Under the pieces are notes generated by a model. It ran no database searches and had not been told where the DNA came from. It was given only the letters and a program-made list of their open reading frames with translations. Below are positions 1 to 5,715 of a DNA stretch of 9,003 nucleotides, piece after piece. Made by a program: the position numbers and the translations under genes. Position 1 is the stretch's first letter. Every line of letters begins with the position of its first letter. This DNA comes from Bulleidia sp. (GTDB lineage Bacteria > Bacillota_I > Bacilli_A > Erysipelotrichales > Erysipelotrichaceae), in assembly GCA_016293365.1 (NCBI GenBank), contig JAEDEK010000075.1:1-9003 (forward strand), written 5' to 3'.

Positions 1-1434
1 GTCTTTTCTGTAGCGCTTCATACTGCCCTTGCCTTCATCATCACGATCGACATAGACAAAACCATAACGTTTTCTCATCTCACCTGTTCCAGCAGATACC
101 AGGTCAATGCATCCCCACATGGTATAACCCATCAGTTTTACACCATCGATGTTGATCGCATCATCCATGGACTGGATGTTCTGACGCAGGTAGTCAATAC
201 GATAGTCATCGTGAACCTTACCATCGACAAATTCATCGTTCCATCCGATACCGTTTTCTACGATCCATACCGGTTTTCTGTATCTGTAGTACAGTGTATT
301 GCAGGCAAGACGCAGACATGCCGGATCAGTTGCCCATCCCCACGCATTTGTTTTGACATATGGGTTAGGAACACCCATGACAAAGTTGCCTGTACTTGGT
401 GGCAGACCTTCTGTATGCTTTGTAACAGTGTTGCTGCCATAGCAGGAGAAGGAAAGGAAGTCTGCAGAATACTTTTCAATCAGTTCATAATCTTCCGGTG
501 TATCATCCAGAACAATGCCCTTTCTTTCATATTCCTTCAGCTTGTATTCCGGATAGAAACCACCTGTCTGCACATCAGAATACCAGAGTGTTGTCTGTTC
601 TCTTTCCAGAGCCAAAATCTGATCTGCAGGATCACATGTATAGCTGTAGGTTGGACCATAGGCAAGCATCTGACCGATCAGAATATCCGGATGATGTTCA
701 TGGGTATAACGGACAACCTTTGCACTGGCAACAAACTGGTTATGCGCTGCCTGTGCCTTGGCCTGATCAGAGAAATCTGTCAGACCACCTGCCATATAAG
801 GCATCATGGACATGATGTTGATTTCGTTGAATGTCAGATAGTACTTGACCTTACCGACATAGCGTTCAATGACAGTCTCTGCATAGCGTTCAAAGAAGTC
901 AATGCATCTTCTGTCCTTCCATCCGCCATATTGAATGGTAAGGTTGATCGGTGTTTCATAATGAGACAATGTGACAAGCGGTTCAATACCGTACTTTGCA
1001 CATTCATCGAATACTTCATCATAGAACTTCAGACCTTCTTCGTTCGGTGTTTCATCATCTCCATTTGGATAGATTCTTGCCCAGTTCATGGACAGTCTGA
1101 AACACTTGAATCCCATCTCACCCATTAATGCAATGTCTTCTTTGAAGTGGTGATAGAAGTCCGTTGCTTCATGAGATGGGTAGTATTCACCTTCGTTGAT
1201 GGATGGAATACATCCTTCTGGAATGAAGTGTTCCGTCTGCTGGCCGAAACCGATGGCAGTACTTCCTGTTTCACCCGTGACAGGATTTTTCCATGTCACA
1301 CGTCTTGCGACTGTATGGGAGCCGTTTGTCAGTGTATCACTTGTATTGATACCCTTTCCACCTTCCAGATAACCGCCTTCATACTGGTTGGCAGCAGTTG
1401 CACCACCCCATAAAAACTCTTTTGGAAATGCCAT
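1..1434 (-). CDS. 6-phospho-beta-glucosidase, glycoside hydrolase family 1 (3' end cut by window)
   Basis: Cytoplasmic enzyme expected to hydrolyse phosphorylated beta-glucosides (such as cellobiose-6-P, arbutin-6-P or salicin-6-P) that a PTS imports, giving glucose-6-phosphate. 478 codons are visible and the BglA/AscB family is about 475-480 residues, so probably only a short C-terminal piece lies outside. The N-terminus reads MAFPKEFLWGGATAANQYEG, the classic GH1 start. The acid/base glutamate is E204 in YYLTFNEIN and the nucleophile is E393 in WIVENGIGW. A serine-lysine-tyrosine set in SAGTGEMRKRY (S447, K455, Y457) resembles the phosphate-binding signature that separates 6-phospho-glucosidases from plain beta-glucosidases. 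ATG at 1434 follows an AGAGGAAA ribosome-binding site. It has its own cre-associated promoter. No PTS permease or antiterminator gene is visible in the window. Exact substrate cannot be told, so bglA versus ascB is left open. Confidence 0.95.
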   Translation of the reverse strand, partial: MAFPKEFLWGGATAANQYEGGYLEGGKGINTSDTLTNGSHTVARRVTWKNPVTGETGSTAIGFGQQTEHFIPEGCIPSINEGEYYPSHEATDFYHHFKEDIALMGEMGFKCFRLSMNWARIYPNGDDETPNEEGLKFYDEVFDECAKYGIEPLVTLSHYETPINLTIQYGGWKDRRCIDFFERYAETVIERYVGKVKYYLTFNEINIMSMMPYMAGGLTDFSDQAKAQAAHNQFVASAKVVRYTHEHHPDILIGQMLAYGPTYSYTCDPADQILALEREQTTLWYSDVQTGGFYPEYKLKEYERKGIVLDDTPEDYELIEKYSADFLSFSCYGSNTVTKHTEGLPPSTGNFVMGVPNPYVKTNAWGWATDPACLRLACNTLYYRYRKPVWIVENGIGWNDEFVDGKVHDDYRIDYLRQNIQSMDDAINIDGVKLMGYTMWGCIDLVSAGTGEMRKRYGFVYVDRDDEGKGSMKRYRKD

Positions 1435-1462
1435 ATGATATTTTCCTCTTCTTTCTGTTTCT

Positions 1463-1471
1463 ATTGTAGCA
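1463..1471 (-). promoter_or_regulatory. Extended -10 promoter of the GH1 gene
   Basis: Minus strand reads TGCTACAAT, a TGn-extended -10 box about 28 bases before the ATG at 1434, giving a predicted leader of roughly 20 bases. No good -35 hexamer lies 16-18 bases upstream. That is common for extended -10 promoters and fits a regulated promoter. The cre-like site lies in the -35 region. Confidence 0.6.
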
Positions 1472-1502
1472 GAAGAAAAGTGGAATCGTTTTCACGTTCC
1501 AC
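1471..1502 (-). terminator. Hairpin after the YitT gene, likely intrinsic terminator, overlapping the cre site
   Basis: The hairpin begins right after the YitT stop codon (1504). GTGGAACGT pairs with ACGATTCCAC (one bulged A) around a GAAA loop over 1480-1502, followed on the minus strand by TTTTCTTCT. The U tract is imperfect, so termination may be partial. The same bases hold the cre-like site of the downstream gene. Confidence 0.5.
1481..1494 (-). promoter_or_regulatory. Putative CcpA binding site (cre) for the GH1 gene
   Basis: Minus strand reads TGAAAACGATTCCA, which matches the cre consensus TGWAANCGNTNWCA at 13 of 14 positions (C in place of the second-last W). It ends 12 bases before the -10 hexamer, so bound CcpA would cover the -35 region and repress, as expected for a beta-glucoside gene under glucose repression. 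A dedicated LacI-type repressor could use the same dyad. Confidence 0.6.
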
Positions 1503-1503
1503 A

Positions 1504-2106
1504 TCATGAATCAGATTTCTGAAACCATCCGATGATCTGACCGGAAAGAATGACAGTTAACAGTGACCAGATGATTCTGGTGCAGGAAATATAGGACAAA
1601 GAAAGAATCAGTACAGTCAGATCAGATGTGAGATAGATATTCTGTACAGGGATGCCGGTCATATCATGAATGCTCATGGCAAGAGCATCATCTCCGCTTG
1701 TTGCTCCACCAAGCCTGACACATATACCTGCTCCAATTCCAATGAATAAAGCTCCTGCAATGGATGCGGTAAACGGATGATGAACAATGTCAGGCCACAA
1801 AGGTGGAAACAGTTCACAGATCGCATATACCACAGAATAGCCTGCAGAAGCGATCAGAGATTTCAGTATGAATGTATGTCCCAGCCTTTTCCATCCCCAA
1901 AGATAACATGCACCATTCAGTACAATGGATGTAAACGCCGGTGATAAAGCAAGCCAGTGATTCAGCAGCAGCAATGCACCGAAAATACCGCCTTCGGTAA
2001 TTCCTGCTGTTGCATGGACATGGTACATGCCGAATGCCTGAAAGCCGGATGCAAGAAACAGTGTGACTGCTGTTTTAGAAGAAATATGCAATCGATCGAA
2101 TGTCAT
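1504..2106 (-). CDS. YitT-family (DUF161) integral membrane protein, short form
   Basis: 200-residue polytopic membrane protein of unknown function. Hydrophobic segments fall at about residues 12-28, 38-72, 80-98, 114-132, 158-172 and 176-194, consistent with five or six membrane spans. The two YitT-type glycine-rich motifs are present: ATAGITEGG (residues 32-40) and GGATSGDDALAMSI (133-146). Typical YitT proteins are about 280 residues and carry a C-terminal soluble DUF2179 domain. This one stops after the membrane part, as a subset of the family does. ATG overlaps the ogt stop codon (ATGA), with a GAAGGGGGA ribosome-binding site inside the ogt end, so it is translationally coupled. It is last in the tag-HAD-ogt unit and is followed by a hairpin. 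Family substrate and role are not established. Confidence 0.82.
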   Translation of the reverse strand: MTFDRLHISSKTAVTLFLASGFQAFGMYHVHATAGITEGGIFGALLLLNHWLALSPAFTSIVLNGACYLWGWKRLGHTFILKSLIASAGYSVVYAICELFPPLWPDIVHHPFTASIAGALFIGIGAGICVRLGGATSGDDALAMSIHDMTGIPVQNIYLTSDLTVLILSLSYISCTRIIWSLLTVILSGQIIGWFQKSDS

Positions 2107-2609
2107 TCAATTCCCCCTTCCATATGTATTTCGATATGTATATCAAAGACTCTGTTCTGTTTTTCCATGTCCAACAGGAATGCCTTTCGCTCAAGGCCTC
2201 CTCCAAATCCGGTTAATGAACCGTTTTTTCCAATGACCCTGTGACATGGGATCAGGATGGATACCGGGTTGTTGTGTACTGCCTGGCCGATTGCCTGAGC
2301 TGACATGGTAGCTGACAGTTTCCGGGCAAGATCCAGATAGGAAACGGTTGAGCCATATGGAATATCACATAACATTTTCCATACCTTATAACGGAATGGC
2401 GTACCACCTGTCAGGTGAACCGGAAGGATGGCCTGCATGCTTTGTCCATGAAAGTAGGCATCCAGAATCTGTGCTGCTTTGATCAGGAGAGGATCTGTAT
2501 CATGATCGTTCCCTGTCCCGTCAAAACTGATTTCTGTGATGCCGATCTCATCACAACGGATACACAGTGGCCCGATTGGTGAATCATACAGCATGGATCT
2601 ATTTGACAT
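2103..2609 (-). CDS. ogt: Methylated-DNA--[protein]-cysteine S-methyltransferase
   Basis: Suicide repair protein that moves a methyl or alkyl group from O6-alkylguanine (and O4-alkylthymine) in DNA onto its own cysteine. From ATG 2609 it has 168 residues, normal for Ogt. The active-site motif ILIPCHRVIG places the acceptor at C122, followed by the conserved GSLTGFGGGLERK. The DNA-binding helix-turn-helix lies around residues 85-113. The position equivalent to the human AGT arginine finger (R128) is glutamine here (Q105 in SAQAIG); from memory Firmicute homologues often have this. An in-frame TTG at 2615 is an alternative start, better spaced from the upstream AGGGA (5 bases against 11 for the ATG), so the start is uncertain by two codons. 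It overlaps the HAD gene upstream by about 11 bases and the YitT gene downstream by 4. Confidence 0.94.
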   Translation of the reverse strand: MSNRSMLYDSPIGPLCIRCDEIGITEISFDGTGNDHDTDPLLIKAAQILDAYFHGQSMQAILPVHLTGGTPFRYKVWKMLCDIPYGSTVSYLDLARKLSATMSAQAIGQAVHNNPVSILIPCHRVIGKNGSLTGFGGGLERKAFLLDMEKQNRVFDIHIEIHMEGGIE

Positions 2610-3252
2610 TGGCAATATAATCCCTGACTTCGATCAGGTCCTTTCTGACAGCCGTGCAGATGGATCGGATCTGCTCATCAGGCTGTTTGAGATCCGGTAC
2701 CATAACAACCGGAATATTTCCATTGACTGCTGCCTGTACACCAGACACGGAATCTTCCAGAACAAGACAGTCTTCTTTCGGCAGGTTCAGTCTGCGTACT
2801 GCTTCCAAAAATACATCCGGTGCAGGTTTACCTCTTCCCACTTCATCCACATACACGAGCGTTTCAAAAAAGTCAAAGATGCCATGGACATGCAGGATCA
2901 GTTCTGCCTTTTCCTTCAGATTGGATGTCGCAAGGCCGATCCGGATATCATTTTCTTTCAGGAAGGACAGAATTTCATGCACACCTTTTTTCAATGGCAC
3001 ACCCTGTTCTATTCTGTTCCGTTCAATAACAGCTTCCTTTGCGGCAAGATCCTGGATCTCAATCGGCAGGTCATAGTTTTCGATCAGATATGCAAAGTTT
3101 TCCATATCGGCTCTTCCACAGATATTCTGCGTATACTCCTGCATCGTCATCGAATACCCATATTCTCCAAGTATCTGATTGAAAATGTCGTAATAGACAG
3201 GCTCTGTATCGGTTAACAGCCCATCCATATCAAAAATCACACCACGAATCAT
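2599..3252 (-). CDS. HAD-superfamily hydrolase, beta-phosphoglucomutase-like
   Basis: Mg-dependent phosphatase or phosphomutase of HAD subfamily I with a helical C1 cap. Motif I is DMDGLLTDTE with nucleophile D8 and general acid/base D10. Motif II is T109-S110-N111, motif III K142 in GRGKPAPD, and motif IV E166-D167 in LEDSVSG. The cap lies between residues about 15 and 85. At 217 residues it is normal length. I chose ATG 3252, which begins with the last base of the tag stop codon and has GGAGG five bases upstream. A longer TTG start at 3264 would put the ribosome-binding site inside the gene. Substrate cannot be read from sequence: sugar phosphates (beta-PGM-like), glycerol phosphates or damaged nucleotides are all possible. 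Its place between two alkylation-repair genes makes a nucleotide-cleaning role attractive but unproven. Confidence 0.92.
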   Translation of the reverse strand: MIRGVIFDMDGLLTDTEPVYYDIFNQILGEYGYSMTMQEYTQNICGRADMENFAYLIENYDLPIEIQDLAAKEAVIERNRIEQGVPLKKGVHEILSFLKENDIRIGLATSNLKEKAELILHVHGIFDFFETLVYVDEVGRGKPAPDVFLEAVRRLNLPKEDCLVLEDSVSGVQAAVNGNIPVVMVPDLKQPDEQIRSICTAVRKDLIEVRDYIANVK

Positions 3253-3791
3253 CATTCCCTCCAATCACACTGCTGCTCATGTCCATTGATCACACCCACA
3301 GCCATCAGAAATGACTGGATGATCACTGTTCCTGTATATTTCATTCCCATCCGTTTCATCTGTTTTGAGATTTCATCTGATAAAGGGGAACGGATCGGAT
3401 TACAGTCACGGATGGTTTTTCCGCCTGTAAATGACCACAGCCAGCCATCAAAACTGCCATGATCTTTCTGAATCTGCAGGATGATACGGGCGTTATGCAC
3501 CGCTGCTTCGATCTTTCTGCGATTGCGGATGATGGAAGCATCCTTTACTAGCAGATTCACTTTGTCTATGTCATATCCTGCCACTGTTTCAATTTCAAAC
3601 CCATCGAATGCCTGCTCAAATGCCTGCTTTCGATTGAGTATTGTTTCCCAGCTCAGCCCTGCCTGAAATCCTTCCAGTACCAGCATTTCAAACAGGAGTC
3701 GATCATCATGTACAGGAACACCCCATATATGATCATGGTAATGTACATACAATGGATTTGACAGATTACACCAGCTGCATCTTCTTTTCAT
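3252..3791 (-). CDS. tag: DNA-3-methyladenine glycosylase I
   Basis: Base-excision repair enzyme that removes 3-methyladenine from DNA. 179 residues against about 187 in E. coli. The zinc-snap ligands line up with E. coli Tag: C5 and H19 at the N-terminus, H171 and C175 (HEQQC) at the C-terminus. The catalytic-pocket glutamate is E40 in LEGFQAGLSW, with W48 and Y18 at the base-binding positions. HYHDHIWGVPVHDD and RMGMKYTGTVIIQSFLMAVG are further family blocks. I chose ATG 3791 because it follows AAGG six bases upstream. The longer in-frame ATG at 3836 would place the trpS terminator hairpin within coding sequence. First gene of a four-gene overlapping unit; its stop codon TGA is embedded in the ATGATG of the HAD gene. 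Confidence 0.95.
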   Translation of the reverse strand: MKRRCSWCNLSNPLYVHYHDHIWGVPVHDDRLLFEMLVLEGFQAGLSWETILNRKQAFEQAFDGFEIETVAGYDIDKVNLLVKDASIIRNRRKIEAAVHNARIILQIQKDHGSFDGWLWSFTGGKTIRDCNPIRSPLSDEISKQMKRMGMKYTGTVIIQSFLMAVGVINGHEQQCDWRE

Positions 3792-3801
3792 ATCACACCT
3801 T

Positions 3802-3831
3802 AAAAAATACAGGAATCTCTTCCTGTATTTT
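3802..3831 (-). terminator. trpS intrinsic terminator
   Basis: Perfect 12-bp inverted repeat AAAATACAGGAA / TTCCTGTATTTT with a GAGA loop, running into six T residues on the minus strand. It lies 8 bases after the trpS stop. The stem is AT-rich at its base, so some read-through into tag is possible. Confidence 0.75.
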
Positions 3832-3835
3832 ACCA
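3827..3835 (-). promoter_or_regulatory. Putative extended -10 promoter for the tag-HAD-ogt-YitT unit
   Basis: Minus strand reads TGGTAAAAT just after the trpS stop codon. No convincing -35 is seen. Transcription would begin near 3820, about 28 bases before the tag ATG. The -10 box overlaps the left arm of the trpS terminator hairpin, so a transcript started here would lack that arm and escape the terminator. Confidence 0.45.
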
Positions 3836-3839
3836 TAAC

Positions 3840-4970
3840 CTACTGGTGAATCCAGCGGTCCCATTCCTCAATGATGGATTCATCCGCAAAATAGTTGACC
3901 TTCATGGCAGCTGTCACTTCCGCAAGTGTACGGTTTGTTGTCTGTACCGCAGCTTCTGTTCCTTCTTTCAGGATTCTGTATACAGCTGGCAGATCCGCAG
4001 CCCATCTGGCTCTTTCTGCACGGATCGGTGCAAGCATGTCTTCCAGTACCTTGATCAGGAATTTCTTGCATTTGACATCGCCAAGACCACCTGCTCTGTA
4101 GTGATCCTTTAAAGCATCCAGATTTTCATATTCCGGCAGGAATCTTGCAAAGTGGTCTGGACGGCAGAAGGCATCCAGATAGGTAAATACCATGTTACCT
4201 TCCACATGTCCTGGATCGGATACATTGACATGCAGAGGGTCAGTATACATACCCATGACTTTCTGCTTTACCGTCTTTTCATCATCAGACAGAAAGATGC
4301 AGTTGCCAAGGGACTTGGACATCTTTGCCTTACCATCTGTGCCTGGAAGTCTTCTTTGAGACTGCAGTTCCGGTAACAGGATTTCCGGTTCTACAAGAAT
4401 ATCGTTTTTATAAGTGGAATTGAACTTACGGACAATTTCTCTTGTCTGTTCAATCATCGGTTCCTGATCTTCGCCAACCGGAACCGTTGTTGCCTTGAAG
4501 GCAGTGATATCAGCAGCCTGGGATACCGGATAGGTAAAGAATCCAGCAGGCAATCCAGCCTGGTTGTCATTGGATTCGCTGTTTGAAAAACCACGCATTG
4601 CCATTTCAGCCTTTACCGTAGGATTACGGGAAAGACGCTGGGTTGTGACAAGATTCATATAATAGAATGTCAGTGCATGTAATGCAGGAATATTGGACTG
4701 CACACAGATATGACATTTTGCAGGATCAATGCCGACAGAAAGATAATCCAGTGCCACTTCAATCATATTGTCTCTGATTTTCTGCGGGTTATCCCAGTTA
4801 TCTGTCAGAGCCTGATCATCTGCGATCAGAATATAGATTTCATCATATTCTCCGGAATTCTGCAGTGCGACTCTTCTCTGCAGGGAGCCGACATAGTGGC
4901 CCAGATGCAGTTTTCCTGTTGGACGGTCACCTGTCAGAATGATTTTCTTCTTACAGTCTTTTGCTAACAT
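3840..4970 (-). CDS. trpS: Tryptophan--tRNA ligase
   Basis: Class I aminoacyl-tRNA synthetase that charges tRNA-Trp. The nucleotide-binding HIGH motif is HLGH (residues 22-25 in PTGKLHLGHYVGSL) and the KMSKS loop is at 216-220 (AKMSKSLGN). GEDQEPMIEQTREIVRKFN and DPGHVEGNMVFTYLD are typical of the streptococcal/lactobacillar TrpS clade. 376 residues is longer than the usual 330-340. The excess is mainly a polar Asn/Ser-rich insertion near residues 130-140 (between AMRGF and LPAGFF) and a C-terminal tail of about 15 residues after NYFA. ATG 4970 follows GGAGG by 11 bases, a rather long spacing. The gene has its own promoter and terminator. The 80-base gap to gmk is too short for a T-box leader. 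Confidence 0.97.
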   Translation of the reverse strand: MLAKDCKKKIILTGDRPTGKLHLGHYVGSLQRRVALQNSGEYDEIYILIADDQALTDNWDNPQKIRDNMIEVALDYLSVGIDPAKCHICVQSNIPALHALTFYYMNLVTTQRLSRNPTVKAEMAMRGFSNSESNDNQAGLPAGFFTYPVSQAADITAFKATTVPVGEDQEPMIEQTREIVRKFNSTYKNDILVEPEILLPELQSQRRLPGTDGKAKMSKSLGNCIFLSDDEKTVKQKVMGMYTDPLHVNVSDPGHVEGNMVFTYLDAFCRPDHFARFLPEYENLDALKDHYRAGGLGDVKCKKFLIKVLEDMLAPIRAERARWAADLPAVYRILKEGTEAAVQTTNRTLAEVTAAMKVNYFADESIIEEWDRWIHQ

Positions 4971-5006
4971 AGTAGATGTTGCCTCCGTTATTCTAAACTG
5001 AAGTCT

Positions 5007-5015
5007 ATTCTACCA
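5007..5015 (-). promoter_or_regulatory. Putative extended -10 promoter of trpS
   Basis: Minus strand reads TGGTAGAAT, about 37 bases before the trpS ATG, predicting a leader of about 30 bases with GGAGG in it. A second TAGAAT occurs 14 bases further downstream without the TGn extension. No clear -35 is seen. Confidence 0.5.
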
Positions 5016-5023
5016 TAGACAAC

Positions 5024-5050
5024 GAAAAAAAACCGCATTTGCATGCGATT
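5024..5050 (-). terminator. gmk intrinsic terminator
   Basis: The hairpin starts directly after the gmk stop codon. AATCGCAT pairs with ATGCGGTT (one G-U pair) around a stable GCAA tetraloop, and the T tract continues to eight T residues on the minus strand. It separates gmk from trpS. Confidence 0.85.
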
Positions 5051-5626
5051 TCAGATGTTGGATTCCATGTAGCGGTGAATAATGACACGGATGATGTCCG
5101 CAGCAAGCTTTGGATCATCGTTGCAGACAACATATTTGTAGTTGCCGATCAGTTCCATCTCTCTTGCAGCCTTGGCAATTCTTTCCTGAATGATTTCTTC
5201 CGGTTCAGTAGCACGGCCTCTGATTCTCTTTTCCAGCTCTTCCATGCTTGGTGGTACGATAAAGATCGTAAGAGCATCTTTTACCTTTTCCGTTACCTGC
5301 ATGCATCCCTGTACTTCAATTTCCAGAATGACATTCTTTCCCTGATTGCGCAGCTTTTCAACTTCCTTTAATGGTGTGCCATAGTAGTTGCCGACAAATT
5401 CAGCAGACTCCAGCAGTTCGCCATGATCACGTGCCCGTTCAAATTCTTCACGTGTGACGAAGAAGTAATTAACACCATCCACTTCACCAGGACGTCTGCT
5501 GCGTGTTGTCATGGATACAGAATAGGCAAGTTTCAGAGCCGGATCATTGACAAATTCCTTCAGAATGGTTCCCTTACCGACACCGGACGGACCACTTAAT
5601 ACGATCAGTAAACCTCTTTTGGACAT
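5051..5626 (-). CDS. gmk: Guanylate kinase
   Basis: Converts GMP plus ATP to GDP plus ADP, essential for guanine nucleotide and (p)ppGpp precursor supply in the cytoplasm. The P-loop is SGPSGVGKGT (residues 11-20). The guanylate-kinase signature TTRSRRPGEVDGVNYFFV spans residues 40-57 and matches the family pattern, including the GMP-phosphate-binding arginines and tyrosine. 191 residues, slightly short of the usual about 205. ATG 5626 is chosen for its strong AAAGGGGGAA ribosome-binding site, and because the longer open frame to 5722 would run through the promoter and overlap rqcH. In Bacillus subtilis gmk is followed by rpoZ (omega). Here a terminator follows at once, so omega is not encoded next to it. 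Confidence 0.97.
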   Translation of the reverse strand: MSKRGLLIVLSGPSGVGKGTILKEFVNDPALKLAYSVSMTTRSRRPGEVDGVNYFFVTREEFERARDHGELLESAEFVGNYYGTPLKEVEKLRNQGKNVILEIEVQGCMQVTEKVKDALTIFIVPPSMEELEKRIRGRATEPEEIIQERIAKAAREMELIGNYKYVVCNDDPKLAADIIRVIIHRYMESNI

Positions 5627-5650
5627 GAGTTCCCCCTTTGATATGTTTAC

Positions 5651-5679
5651 AGCATACTCTTTAATTGTAAAAGCGTCAA
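5651..5679 (-). promoter_or_regulatory. gmk promoter
   Basis: Minus strand -35 TTGACG (5674-5679), 17-base spacer, -10 TATGCT (5651-5656), a good sigma-A match. Start would be near 5644, giving an 18-base leader that contains the AAAGGGGGAA site. It overlaps the upstream half of the divergent rqcH promoter. Confidence 0.65.
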
Positions 5680-5682
5680 TCA

Positions 5683-5691
5683 TGTTACAAT
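5683..5691 (+). promoter_or_regulatory. rqcH promoter, extended -10
   Basis: TGTTACAAT, with transcription predicted from about 5698 and an 18-base leader carrying AAGGA. Its -35 region would fall within the gmk promoter spacer. This start also rules out the upstream ATG at 5695. Confidence 0.6.
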
Positions 5692-5715
5692 AGCATGCAG
5701 AAAAGGAAAAATGAT

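Noticed and set aside
211..1128. Long plus-strand open frame (305 codons) opposite the GH1 gene
   Set aside because: It is antisense to a clear GH1 protein with both catalytic glutamates; its product is cysteine-rich with no recognisable domain, and no ribosome-binding site was seen.
2536..3216. Plus-strand open frame (226 codons) opposite the HAD gene
   Set aside because: Shadow of a gene with all four HAD motifs; the product shows no family features.
4971..5050. T-box or trp attenuator leader for trpS
   Set aside because: The gap is only 80 bases, the hairpin there lies upstream of the trpS -10 box and directly follows the gmk stop, so it is the gmk terminator; no specifier loop or T-box consensus is seen.
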